From Dehalococcoidia bacterium (GTDB lineage Bacteria; Chloroflexota; Dehalococcoidia; Lucifugimonadales; Australimonadaceae): a stretch of DNA of 64,000 nt. Location of the stretch: contig JAJEFD010000009.1 in assembly GCA_022820645.1 (NCBI GenBank), forward strand, positions 124,001-188,000, given 5' to 3'. Positions 8,496-15,630 of this stretch are shown here, piece after piece. Both the position numbers and the translations under genes were made by a program. The notes beneath the pieces are model-generated. The model was not told the DNA's origin and searched no databases. It saw only the letters and a list, made by a program, of their open reading frames with translations. The stretch's first letter is position 1, and each line of letters starts with the position of its first letter.

Positions 8496-9140
8496 ATGAC
8501 CATCGATTCCCGCTGGGACCAGAGCGCGATGGTGGAGCGGATGTCGTCCGACTTCGGACGCCGCTACCCGCTCGCGTTCTGGGAGTTCTTCGAGTCCCAG
8601 GTGCGCCCGCGCACCGGCGACGCTCCCGCCATCGCCGACCTCGGCTGCGGGGCCGGGCTGCTGCTGCAGGAGCTGTCGTCGCGCTTGCCGGACGCCACGC
8701 TGCGCGGTATCGACGTGTCCAGGGCGATGCTCGCGAACGCCAGGGAACTCGACTACGCCGCGGCCACGCCGACGTTCACGCTGCACGATCTGAACCACGC
8801 GCCGTATCCGGTCGAGGACGCGTCGCTCGACCTCTGCATCAGTGCGAACGTGACCTGCTTCCTCGACAACCCCCTCGTGTTGTTCGCGGAGGTGCGCCGG
8901 ATGCTGCGGCCCGGCGGGGTCTACCTGCTGTTCGACTGGAAGCGGCAGACGCTCCCGGCCTACGTCGAGGGCAGGGGAGGGTTCGGCAACGATCCGGCGG
9001 CGCTGATGAGCCTCCAGCCGTACCACAACCGTTTCACGCTGGACGAGTGGCGCTGGCTGCTCGCGGAAGGCGGCTTCGACCTCGTCGGTGAGGCGCACCC
9101 GCGCACCAGCCATGTCGCGCTCGCGGGGGCGCCGCGATGA
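8496..9140 (+). CDS. class I SAM-dependent methyltransferase (copy 1 of tandem pair)
   Basis: The 214-aa protein has the Rossmann methyltransferase core. Motif I is IADLGCGAGLLLQELSSRLPDATLRGIDVS, the acidic loop is GIDVS, and a post-motif LRPGGVYLLFDWKRQ follows. It belongs to the broad UbiE/Methyltransf_11-like group acting on small molecules. It starts 6 bases after the carboxymuconolactone decarboxylase stop and overlaps the next methyltransferase by four bases (ATGA), so the three are probably co-translated. The next gene is clearly a paralogue, with the same RLPDATL-G-D motif and a matching TLDEWRWLLAEGGF tail. The substrate is unknown. Confidence 0.85.
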   Translation: MTIDSRWDQSAMVERMSSDFGRRYPLAFWEFFESQVRPRTGDAPAIADLGCGAGLLLQELSSRLPDATLRGIDVSRAMLANARELDYAAATPTFTLHDLNHAPYPVEDASLDLCISANVTCFLDNPLVLFAEVRRMLRPGGVYLLFDWKRQTLPAYVEGRGGFGNDPAALMSLQPYHNRFTLDEWRWLLAEGGFDLVGEAHPRTSHVALAGAPR

Positions 9141-9790
9141 CGCAGCGGGACGAGCGCGCTCTGCGGCGCCAGTTGGAGCGGTACACGCTCCGCTTCAACG
9201 ATGCGTTCTGGCGGTTCTGGGACGAGCAGGTCGCGCCGGTGCTGCCGCCCGCGCCGGTCATCGTGGACGTGGGGCCGGGGCCCGGCCTCTTCCTGCGCGA
9301 CCTCTCCGAGCGTCTGCCGGACGCGACGCTCCACGGCGTGGACGCGAACGAGGCGATGGTCGAGAACGCCCGCGCCATCGACTACGCCGGGCCCGTGCCC
9401 ACGCTCGTGCTGGCAGACGCGGAGAGTTCGCCGTTGCCCTACGACGACGGGTCGGTCGACCTGCTCACGATGGCGGCGGTGCTCCACACGTTCGACGACC
9501 CGTTCTCGTTCCTGCGGGAGCAGGCTGCCCGCGTGCTGAAGCCGGATGGGCGGATGCTGCTGTTCGACTGGTTCCGCCAGCCGATGCGGGACTACGTCGA
9601 GCGTCGGCTGATCGAGCCGGGCGAGCCCGAGGAGACGCGCTACGAGCGAGCGCTGGAGCAGTTCCGCATCCACAACAAGTACACGCTGGACGATTGGCGC
9701 TGGGTGCTCGCGGAGTCGGGGATGCGCGTCGAGGCGGAGACCTCCGAGCCGCACCCGTTCGCCCGCGTCTGGCTGCTCCGCCCTGAGTAG
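9137..9790 (+). CDS. class I SAM-dependent methyltransferase (copy 2 of tandem pair)
   Basis: The 217-aa protein shares its layout with the preceding gene. It has motif I IVDVGPGPGLFLRDLSERLPDATLHGVDAN, LKPDGRMLLFDWFRQ, and a C-terminal YTLDDWRWVLAESGM. The motif I glycines are kept although the second residue pair is GPGPG rather than GCGAG. It overlaps the first copy by four bases. The tandem arrangement points to local duplication followed by divergence, perhaps to methylate successive or related substrates. It converges on the small membrane protein gene, leaving only 6 bases between the two stop codons. Confidence 0.85.
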   Translation: MTQRDERALRRQLERYTLRFNDAFWRFWDEQVAPVLPPAPVIVDVGPGPGLFLRDLSERLPDATLHGVDANEAMVENARAIDYAGPVPTLVLADAESSPLPYDDGSVDLLTMAAVLHTFDDPFSFLREQAARVLKPDGRMLLFDWFRQPMRDYVERRLIEPGEPEETRYERALEQFRIHNKYTLDDWRWVLAESGMRVEAETSEPHPFARVWLLRPE

Positions 9791-9796
9791 GGGTGC

Positions 9797-10174
9797 TCAC
9801 CCGCCCAGCCGGGCGCGGATGACGAGCAGGATGACGAACCCCTCCGCGCCGAGCACGAGGCTGTACCAGAGCTGATCTGCCCCCACCGTAAGCACGAACC
9901 CGACGAGACCGGGGGCGTGGGCCAGTATGAGGAGGGTCTGCGCGAGACGGGCGGGGGGCCGCTGGCTCGCCAGGGCATTCGCGGTGATGAGCAGCGAGGC
10001 GATGGGTACTGCGATGCCGGTGGCAACCGCCGCGATGGTCGCGAGCCGCGCCCCGAAGAACGGCTCGCTGTCGACGATCGCGAAGTAGATCACGGCGACG
10101 GCGACGTAGACGAATGGCGCGGGGAGCATCCCCCGCACCAGCATCTGGAACCTGCGGCGTTCGATGGGGTTCAT
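9797..10174 (-). CDS. small four-helix membrane protein, unknown function
   Basis: This 125-aa protein is almost entirely hydrophobic, with four likely transmembrane segments: PAPFVYVAVAVIYFAIV, LATIAAVATGIAVPIASLLIT, LAQTLLILAHAPGLVGFVLTVG and LWYSLVLGAEGFVILLVIRA. The N-terminus MNPIERRRFQMLVRG is basic and probably cytoplasmic. I recognise no catalytic motif and no named family. It converges with the methyltransferase pair, and the intergenic repeat at 10207-10356 lies upstream of its start. The start is ATG 10174. Confidence 0.6.
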   Translation of the reverse strand: MNPIERRRFQMLVRGMLPAPFVYVAVAVIYFAIVDSEPFFGARLATIAAVATGIAVPIASLLITANALASQRPPARLAQTLLILAHAPGLVGFVLTVGADQLWYSLVLGAEGFVILLVIRARLGG

Positions 10175-10206
10175 CGCGGGCGGGGTCTCCGTGCACTTCT
10201 TTCCTT

Positions 10207-10356
10207 GTCATGCTGAGCGGAGCCGAAGGCGGAAGCCTGAGGCGCAGTCGAAGCATCTCTCGGGGAACGTTCGTGAGTACAGCCCCGCTTGTCCTGAGCT
10301 TGTCGAAGGGCTGCCCGAGAGATTCCTCGACTCCGCTGCGCTGCGCTCGGAATGAC
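10207..10356. repeat. composite dispersed palindromic repeat
   Basis: The unit begins GTCATGCTGAGCGGAGCCGA and ends GCTGCGCTCGGAATGAC, an imperfect inverted repeat. It contains CGAAGCATCTCTCGG, and near the centre CTTGTCCTGAGCTTGTCGAAGGG. A second, shorter member of the family (TCATGTTGAGCGCAGCCGCAGGCGGATTCGAAACATCTCTCGG) lies near 61309-61352. Such intergenic elements are common in metagenomic genomes; I see no gene in it. Confidence 0.7.
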
Positions 10357-10371
10357 ACTTCCTCCCGCGCG

Positions 10372-12846
10372 TCACTTGACGACGACGCTGACGAGGTAGC
10401 GGCCGGGGACGAAGACGACCTTGTCCACGCTCTTGCCGTCGGTCCAGGCGAGCACCTTCTGGGAGGTGAGCGCGGCCTCTTTCGCGTCGCCCTCGGAGAT
10501 CGAGGCAGGGACGGCGATGCGGTCGCGCACCTTGCCGTTCACCTGCACGACGAGCGTGGCTTCCTCGATGGCGGCGAGCGCCTCGTCCCACTCCGGCAGG
10601 GGCTGGTTGTGGACGCTGTACTCGTGTCCGGTGCGTTCCCAGAGCTCCTCGGCGAGGTGCGGGCCCATCGGCGCGAGCAGCAGCAGCAGCGACTCGACCG
10701 CCTCGCTCCACGCGCCGCGCGAGACGGAGCCGGCATCGTAGGCGGGCCCCATCTCGTTGGTGAGTTCCATCATCGCCGCGATCGCGGTGTTGTACTTGAA
10801 GCGCTCCAGCCCCTCGATGACGGCGCGGATGGTCTGGTGCGTCTTGCGCACGACTGCACGATCGGAGGCGCCCTCGGACTCGGGCAACGTGCCGGTGTCC
10901 CGCAGGCAGAGGTCCCAGAAGCGGTTCACCCAGCGGGCGACGCCGTTGATGCCGGAGTCGCTCCAGTCGCCGCCGCCCTCCCACGGGCCCATGAACATCA
11001 GGTAGAGGCGCACGACGTCCGCGCCCAGCTCATGCACGTACTCGTCAGGCGCGACGACGTTGCCGCGGCTCTTGCTCATCTTCATGTGGTCGGAGAGCAC
11101 GACGCCCTGGTTGAAGAGGCGGAGGAACGGCTCGCCGAAGTCGATGAGGCCGAGGTCGCGGACGACCTTGGTGAAGAAGCGGGCGTAGAGCAGGTGCATC
11201 ACCGCATGCTCCGCCCCGCCGGTGTACTGGTCGACCGGGTTCCACGAACCGACGCGCGCGGGGTCGAAGGGGCCCTCGGCGAAATCCGGGCTGACGTAGC
11301 GGAGGAAGTACCACGACGAGTCCACGAACGTGTCCATCGTGTCGGTTTCGCGGGTCGCGGGGCCGTTGCAGCCGGGGCAGGTCGTGTGCAGGAAGCCGTC
11401 GTGGTAGCGGAGCGGCGACTCGCCGGTCGGCTTGAACTGGGCATCGTCCGGCAGCACGACGGGGAGATGGTCGTACGGCACGGGCTGCGCGCCGCAGTCG
11501 CCGCAGTAGACGATGGGGATGGGCGTGCCCCAGTAGCGCTGGCGGCTGATGAGCCAGTCGCGCATCCGGTAGCCGACGGTGCGCCTGCCCCAGCCCTGCT
11601 GTTCGACGTGGTCGGCGATGGCCTCGTACCCGGCGGCGTTCGGCATGCCGTTGAACTGTCCGGAGTTGACCTGCGAGCCGCTCTTCTCGACCCACGCCTC
11701 CCGGAGCGGGGCCCCGTTCCATCCCGGCGGCGCGACGACGACGCGGATCTCCAGCCCGTACTTCAGGGCGAAGTCGAAGTCGCGGGAGTCGTGGGCGGGG
11801 ACGCCCATCACCGCGCCGGTGCCGTAGGTGAGCAGTACGTAGTCGCCCACCCAGATGGGGACGCGGTCGCCGTTGAGCGGGTTGACCGCGTAGGAGCCGG
11901 TGAACACGCCCGTCTTCTCGCGCTCGACGGAAAGGCGGTCTATCTCGGTGGCCTCGCGGGCGCGGGCGACGTACGCCTCGACGGCGCCACGCTGCTCCGG
12001 CGTCGTGAGACGCTCGACGAGCGGGTGCTCCGGGGCGAGGACAACGAACGTGACGCCGAAGATGGTGTCGATGCGCGTCGTGAACGTCGTTATCTCGCGC
12101 TCGTCCAGACCGTATTCCGAGATGTCGAACGAGATGTCGACGCCCTCGCTGCGGCCTATCCAGTTCGTCTGCATCGTCTTGATGCGTTCGGGCCAGTCGA
12201 CGACGCCGGAGAAGTCGAGCAGCTCGTCGGCGTAGTCGGTGATGCTGAAGAACCACTGGTCCATCTCGCGCCGGATGACGACGTCGCCGGTGCGCTCGCA
12301 CTTGCCGTCGACGACCTGCTCGTTGGCGAGGACGGTCTGGCAGGTGGGGCACCAGTTGACGGGGGCGGACGCACGGTAGGCGAGGCCCTGCTCGTACATC
12401 TTGAGGAAGAACCACTGGTTCCAGGCGTAGTAGTCCGGCTGGCAGGTGACGATCTCCCTGTCCCAGTCGTAGACCGTGCCCATGGAGCGGAGCTGGTCGC
12501 GCATGCGGTCGATGTTCCCCATCGTCCAGATGGAGGGGTGGATGCCCCGGTTGATGGCGGCGTTCTCCGCCGGGAGGCCGAACGCGTCGAACCCCATGGG
12601 GTGCAGGACGTTGTAGCCGCGCATGCGCATGAAGCGGGCGTGGGCGTCGGACGGGGCCATGGCGTACCAGTGGCCGATGTGGAGGTCGCCGGAGGGATAG
12701 GGGTACATGGTGAGGGCGTACCACCGGGGGCGGGGGTCGTCGTCGTTCACCTGGTAGAGGTGGTCGTCGGCCCACCGCTGCTGCCACTTGCGGTCTATCT
12801 CGCGCGGGTCGTAGCGGAGAGGGGCCATGCGCTGGCGGGTCGTCAT
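10372..12846 (-). CDS. leuS: leucyl-tRNA synthetase
   Basis: This class I synthetase charges tRNA-Leu. The HIGH motif is PYPSGDLHIGHWYAM and the KMSKS loop is HMKMSKSRGNVVAPDEYV. The CP1 editing domain has TFTTRIDTIFGVTFVVLAPEHPLV and the conserved TGAVMGVPAHDSRDFDFA, needed to hydrolyse mischarged tRNA. CPTCQTVL and CPGCNG are zinc-type cysteine pairs. The C-terminal anticodon domain ends VNGKVRDRI...VPGRYLVSVVVK. The ORF track opens at 12978, but the bacterial-type N-terminus LRYDPREIDRKWQQRW fits a start at ATG 12846 (824 aa), with TTGGAG upstream. A second ATG at 12828 is possible. Confidence 0.95.
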   Translation of the reverse strand: MTTRQRMAPLRYDPREIDRKWQQRWADDHLYQVNDDDPRPRWYALTMYPYPSGDLHIGHWYAMAPSDAHARFMRMRGYNVLHPMGFDAFGLPAENAAINRGIHPSIWTMGNIDRMRDQLRSMGTVYDWDREIVTCQPDYYAWNQWFFLKMYEQGLAYRASAPVNWCPTCQTVLANEQVVDGKCERTGDVVIRREMDQWFFSITDYADELLDFSGVVDWPERIKTMQTNWIGRSEGVDISFDISEYGLDEREITTFTTRIDTIFGVTFVVLAPEHPLVERLTTPEQRGAVEAYVARAREATEIDRLSVEREKTGVFTGSYAVNPLNGDRVPIWVGDYVLLTYGTGAVMGVPAHDSRDFDFALKYGLEIRVVVAPPGWNGAPLREAWVEKSGSQVNSGQFNGMPNAAGYEAIADHVEQQGWGRRTVGYRMRDWLISRQRYWGTPIPIVYCGDCGAQPVPYDHLPVVLPDDAQFKPTGESPLRYHDGFLHTTCPGCNGPATRETDTMDTFVDSSWYFLRYVSPDFAEGPFDPARVGSWNPVDQYTGGAEHAVMHLLYARFFTKVVRDLGLIDFGEPFLRLFNQGVVLSDHMKMSKSRGNVVAPDEYVHELGADVVRLYLMFMGPWEGGGDWSDSGINGVARWVNRFWDLCLRDTGTLPESEGASDRAVVRKTHQTIRAVIEGLERFKYNTAIAAMMELTNEMGPAYDAGSVSRGAWSEAVESLLLLLAPMGPHLAEELWERTGHEYSVHNQPLPEWDEALAAIEEATLVVQVNGKVRDRIAVPASISEGDAKEAALTSQKVLAWTDGKSVDKVVFVPGRYLVSVVVK

Positions 12847-12880
12847 ACGTCGCTCCAAGGGTCGGGCACTGTGAGGTATC

Positions 12881-12886
12881 AGTTTA
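12881..12886 (-). promoter_or_regulatory. candidate leuS -10 box TAAACT
   Basis: On the minus strand TAAACT lies about 35 bases before the leuS start. The same hexamer precedes the thioesterase gene at 22106. No convincing -35 box and no T-box leader (no specifier stem or antiterminator GGTGG) was seen. Confidence 0.35.
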
Positions 12887-12917
12887 GCCGAAAGCGGTTC
12901 AGGCGTGTGGCGGGGAG

Positions 12918-13080
12918 CAAGATTCCAACGCCCCTCGAATTCTGGAATCTTGTTCGGCGGTCCAGGAGTGAACGACATGTCCGTTTTGGAATCTTGAAAT
13001 CTTGTTCCGGGGCCATTTTCATGGCCGTGGCCTGCTTCCCGCGGTTTCGAGGGAGCAAGGCATCAAGATTTCATCGAATT
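12918..13080. repeat. cluster of CAAGATTCCA / TGGAATCTTG repeats
   Basis: CAAGATTCCA (12918-12927) and TGGAATCTTG (12943-12952) form a perfect 10-bp inverted repeat around TCGAATTC. A second cluster reads TTGGAATCTTGAAATCTTG (from about 12987), with its complement CAAGATTTCATCGAATTC near 13064-13080. Two diverged copies of one palindromic unit is the simplest reading. Function is unknown. Confidence 0.6.
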
Positions 13081-13165
13081 CAAAGTTTGGCAGTGCCCAC
13101 CGGTGTCCATTCCGTTGCATTCTGTTTCATCGCGCTTGCTACTGGGCCGAAGGAACGGTCATGTA

Positions 13166-13212
13166 ACCAGCGTACGCGGTGAGGGCGCGACCGCGAAAGG
13201 GGCGGGTGTCAG
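13166..13212 (+). repeat. dispersed repeat, AGCGTACGC...GAAAGGGGCGGGTGTC copy
   Basis: ACCAGCGTACGC, then GCGACCGCGAAAGGGGCGGGTGTC, matches the intact-looking copy at 61540-61586. Related inverse-orientation copies are at 14545-14600 and 15361-15413. This copy has lost the perfect stem. Confidence 0.55.
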
Positions 13213-13437
13213 GAATCCGACAGGGATGGATGAGATGGGGTTCCGTTACTCAGCAGAGGCTAGAGTCGAGTGTGGATGAGCGGTGGAGGTGGTGTTGGTG
13301 CGCATGCTAGACTAGGCAATGCGTCAGGCGATCAGACCAAAGTGTAGCCTCACATCCACTCAAGGCACATCATCCAGCGAGGCCACTAAACTCAATAGAG
13401 GGTGGTTTCGAAACTGCTAGTAACTAGGAGAGAGAAC

Positions 13438-14499
13438 GTGACGGCATCCCCTGTGAACAGGATACAGATTCTCTACAATGCACAGCACCCACCCTACCTG
13501 TACGGGGCAGTGCATATTGTGGGTGGTAGCTTGCAGAATCAATGGTGGGAGAAGCCATTCGTAGTCTCCAAAAAGATGTCCAATGGAGAAGAAATAGTTT
13601 ACGGCACCGTCAAAGCGATTCTAAAGAAAATTTCATCACAATTTGATCGGCTAGAGAAGTTCAACATAGAAACACAGGCTGCACTGGAAATCAAAGGTGT
13701 TGAACCTGTCATAACGACTTCTAATACTTCGACGTTACCCGAATCCGAAATAACATCCCAGATTCTTGACGAACAAGATAGATTGATTGAAGAGATTTTG
13801 TCGATGATTTCAGTGAACATCCGAATACTCTCTGAGATTTTCCCGAATAAGCTCAAGGCATACAAAGTGGACGTCTACGACTACGATGGTGGTCAAGTTG
13901 GCAGTATTGAGCTTAGCAAAGTAACAGATCTACTTGTCCACAATCGCTATATGGTAATTCGGGATACCCGTATCGTGGACTTGTTCTCGGATGAAAACTT
14001 TATGGCTGGACAACCTCAGATGGGCCTGCAGATTGATTTCAACGAATATCTTGACGAAGTCCAGAAAGCCATAGGCGGGCTGACTGTTAAGGATCTAATC
14101 AGTAGACTGTGGGGAATTACTAAGAAAATATCTACATCTTCAAACATACGGGATATAATATTTCTAACTCAGAATCTGTATGCCTTGGGAGAATCACTAG
14201 TGGGCACAGAACCAATTCACTCCGGCCCATTGAAAACTATCCTTGATAGAGTCGCCAGTAAGCATCTCGATGCAATGTATCCCAAGAGCCAGGAACTAAA
14301 GAGCATTGAAGCCATTGTCACTGTGACATTCACTACACCCAGCTTCTACCTAGAACCTGATATCGACTCGAAACAGATTCGCATTCAGACACAGGTGAAT
14401 GGGCAAACCGAGACGCTTGTCATGGACTATGAAGACTTCTTTTCAGAGCTATCCCAAGCATCCGGCAGCAGGAAACTCTATACGCGACCTGTCAGTTGA
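13438..14499 (+). CDS. unknown AT-rich protein, 353 aa
   Basis: I do not recognise this protein. GTG 13438 is the best start because TAGGAGAG lies 5 bases upstream; the ORF-track start at 13402 has no ribosome site. The product is soluble-looking, with no signal peptide or membrane segment. It starts VNRIQILYNAQHPPYLYGAVHIVGG and has a predicted helical middle (ILDEQDRLIEEILSMISVNIRILSEIF). An Ile-, Lys-, Asn- and Ser-rich composition sets it apart. Its codons are A/T-ending and its GC content is clearly lower than that of its neighbours, so recent transfer is likely. It is flanked by repeats and followed by a GIY-YIG-like gene, which suggests an accessory or defence island, but no function can be named. 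Confidence 0.65.
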   Translation: MTASPVNRIQILYNAQHPPYLYGAVHIVGGSLQNQWWEKPFVVSKKMSNGEEIVYGTVKAILKKISSQFDRLEKFNIETQAALEIKGVEPVITTSNTSTLPESEITSQILDEQDRLIEEILSMISVNIRILSEIFPNKLKAYKVDVYDYDGGQVGSIELSKVTDLLVHNRYMVIRDTRIVDLFSDENFMAGQPQMGLQIDFNEYLDEVQKAIGGLTVKDLISRLWGITKKISTSSNIRDIIFLTQNLYALGESLVGTEPIHSGPLKTILDRVASKHLDAMYPKSQELKSIEAIVTVTFTTPSFYLEPDIDSKQIRIQTQVNGQTETLVMDYEDFFSELSQASGSRKLYTRPVS

Positions 14500-14544
14500 G
14501 TCTTGTCCGTCGCTGGCATGGCAGGGTTGCCTGCGGGCGCGGGT

Positions 14545-14600
14545 GACTCGCGACACCGCCCCCTAGACCCCGCCGCGCCCGCGCCTGCTACCATGATCCC
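14545..14600 (-). repeat. dispersed repeat copy, inverse orientation
   Basis: CGCGACACCGCCCCCTAG...CTACCATG aligns in pattern with 15367-15413 (CGCGACACGCGCCCCTTA...CTACCATG). The reverse complement carries the GGGGCG-GTGTCGCG core of the repeats at 13166 and 61540. It runs directly into the start of the GIY-YIG-like gene. Confidence 0.4.
14589..14594 (+). promoter_or_regulatory. candidate -10 box for a leaderless start
   Basis: TACCAT fits the TAnnnT pattern and ends 7 bases before ATG 14602, and there is no ribosome site. The transcript could begin at or next to the start codon. The same arrangement occurs at uvrA. Confidence 0.35.
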
Positions 14601-14601
14601 C

Positions 14602-15126
14602 ATGGCGGACTTGAAGAATGATCTGTACATATCGATCGTCGATATCGCCCGCATACACAGGCGGGCACCGGGCAACGTCCGGCGCAGCCTGCGCTCGCTT
14701 GGCATTGCGACAGTTACGCAGAAGAGCGGTAAGCCTGCAAAGACTAGGCTGTATGTCTCCCGCGAGGATTACGAGAAAGTGGCCGATAGGTTGACGTCTG
14801 GCGTCTCTCGAGCGCAGGGCGTGAGTGCCGAGGGAGCGGGTTATTTCTATCTGGTTCAACTCGAGCCGGAGCTGGATCCAGCCAGGTTCAAGGTGGGATT
14901 CAGCATCGATGCTGACGGCCGACTGGCGCAGCACCGCACGGCGGCACCCTTTGCCGTCGTAGTGAAGACGTGGTCGTGCAAGGCTCTCTGGGAGCAGACG
15001 GCTATCGACTGCATCACGCAGGGCTGCGAGCGATTGTCTGCTGAGGTGTTCCGAGGCGATCTAACCCAGGTGCAGGTCACCGCAGACCGGTTCTTCGAGA
15101 TTATGCCGGGGGGAGTGGGGGCTTAG
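14602..15126 (+). CDS. GIY-YIG/MUG113-like nuclease-domain protein with HTH-like N-terminus
   Basis: The 174-aa protein begins MADLKNDLYISIVDIARIHRRAPGNVRRSLRSLGI, which looks like a helix-turn-helix or DNA-binding head with a basic linker. From about residue 75 it has FYLVQLEPELDPARFKVGFSIDADGRLAQHRTAAPFAVVVKTWSCKALWEQTAIDCIT. This follows the GIY-YIG order: FYLVQ for GIY, FKVGF for YIG, an arginine and histidine, then a late acidic residue. It is most like the MUG113/T5orf172 subgroup, which occurs in phage and accessory genes. The catalytic glutamate is not certain, so nuclease activity is inferred. ATG 14593 is an alternative start. It lies just after the AT-rich unknown gene. Confidence 0.55.
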   Translation: MADLKNDLYISIVDIARIHRRAPGNVRRSLRSLGIATVTQKSGKPAKTRLYVSREDYEKVADRLTSGVSRAQGVSAEGAGYFYLVQLEPELDPARFKVGFSIDADGRLAQHRTAAPFAVVVKTWSCKALWEQTAIDCITQGCERLSAEVFRGDLTQVQVTADRFFEIMPGGVGA

Positions 15127-15224
15127 ATTATGAACACCCCTCCTGCTTCGAGCATTGGGCGCTTCGGTCTCATGGTGGTGCTTCTACGTGCCGGAGCATT
15201 TCCCGGACCGGCAGTTCCCGTGCG

Positions 15225-15440
15225 GTGCAGATAGCGACCATTGAGGATCTGCTGAACCGCAATGGCCCCGATGTGCCGCGCCTCAGCCTCGCGGACGCAT
15301 CGACGTTCCGCCGGGCCGCGCGGCATCGCCGCTCGGAGGGGCGGTCGGGCGGATGCTGTAGGGGACCCGCGACACGCGCCCCTTACGCAATCGTCCTCAT
15401 CCGCCCTACCATGGTCTTGACTACGAGGCCCTGCACCTGA
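15225..15440 (+). pseudogene. possible C-terminal fragment of a DNA methylase/helicase-type gene
   Basis: The frame reads VQIATIEDLLNRNGPDVPRLSLADASTFRRAARHRRSEG. From memory this resembles the short tail (IQILTIEELL-G...P...FKKA) that ends many DUF1156-like or adenine-specific DNA methylases of restriction systems. Upstream in frame there is no matching catalytic domain, and downstream it runs into the repeat. It is best read as the stump of a deleted restriction-type gene, which fits the accessory character of the region. The resemblance rests on one short motif. Confidence 0.3.
15361..15413 (-). repeat. dispersed repeat copy, inverse orientation
   Basis: GGACCCGCGACACGCGCCCCTTACG contains the exact complement of the AAGGGGCGCGTGTCGC arm found at 61572-61587, and ends CTACCATGG like the copy at 14545-14600. 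Confidence 0.5.
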
Positions 15441-15630
15441 CACGGACCATCCAGCGCGTTCGGGAGTGCAGTGGCACCGAATGGCACCAATGGTCACCGC
15501 TGAGGCGTCTGGGGGGGCAATGTCCCACTATGTCCCGGAATGTCTCATCTGCGCCGAACGCCGATGCGGCGTTGTCAGAGGCGTGGTGAGACCGAATGAG
15601 ACCGGGAATTAACGCGCAAGGAGGCTTGCC

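Larger units (their letters stand above)
12847..13437. other. 590-base intergenic region with repeats, no gene
   Basis: This gap separates leuS from the AT-rich gene. It holds the candidate leuS promoter, a cluster of CAAGATTCCA/TGGAATCTTG inverted and direct repeats (12918-13090), and one degenerate copy of the AGCGTACGC...GAAAGGGGCG repeat (13166-13212). From about 13215 the sequence becomes AT-richer towards the next gene. I see no coding region in it. Confidence 0.6.
15127..15630. other. 500-base intergenic region, decayed sequence
   Basis: Between the GIY-YIG-like gene and the amidohydrolase there is no intact gene. It contains a probable C-terminal gene fragment (15225-15440) and a copy of the dispersed repeat (15361-15413). 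The amidohydrolase ribosome site AAGGAGG lies at its right end. Confidence 0.5.

Noticed and set aside
12918-13080. CRISPR array
   Set aside because: The repeats are inverted, few and irregularly spaced, with no cas gene in the window.
12847-13100. T-box leader upstream of leuS
   Set aside because: No conserved antiterminator sequence or terminator stem with T run was found; the repeats there do not fit a T-box.
10114-13182. 1022-aa plus-strand ORF
   Set aside because: It is antisense to leuS and runs through intergenic repeats; no recognisable domain.
15123-15497. 124-aa minus-strand ORF
   Set aside because: Arg- and Pro-rich translation of decayed intergenic sequence with no ribosome site or motif.
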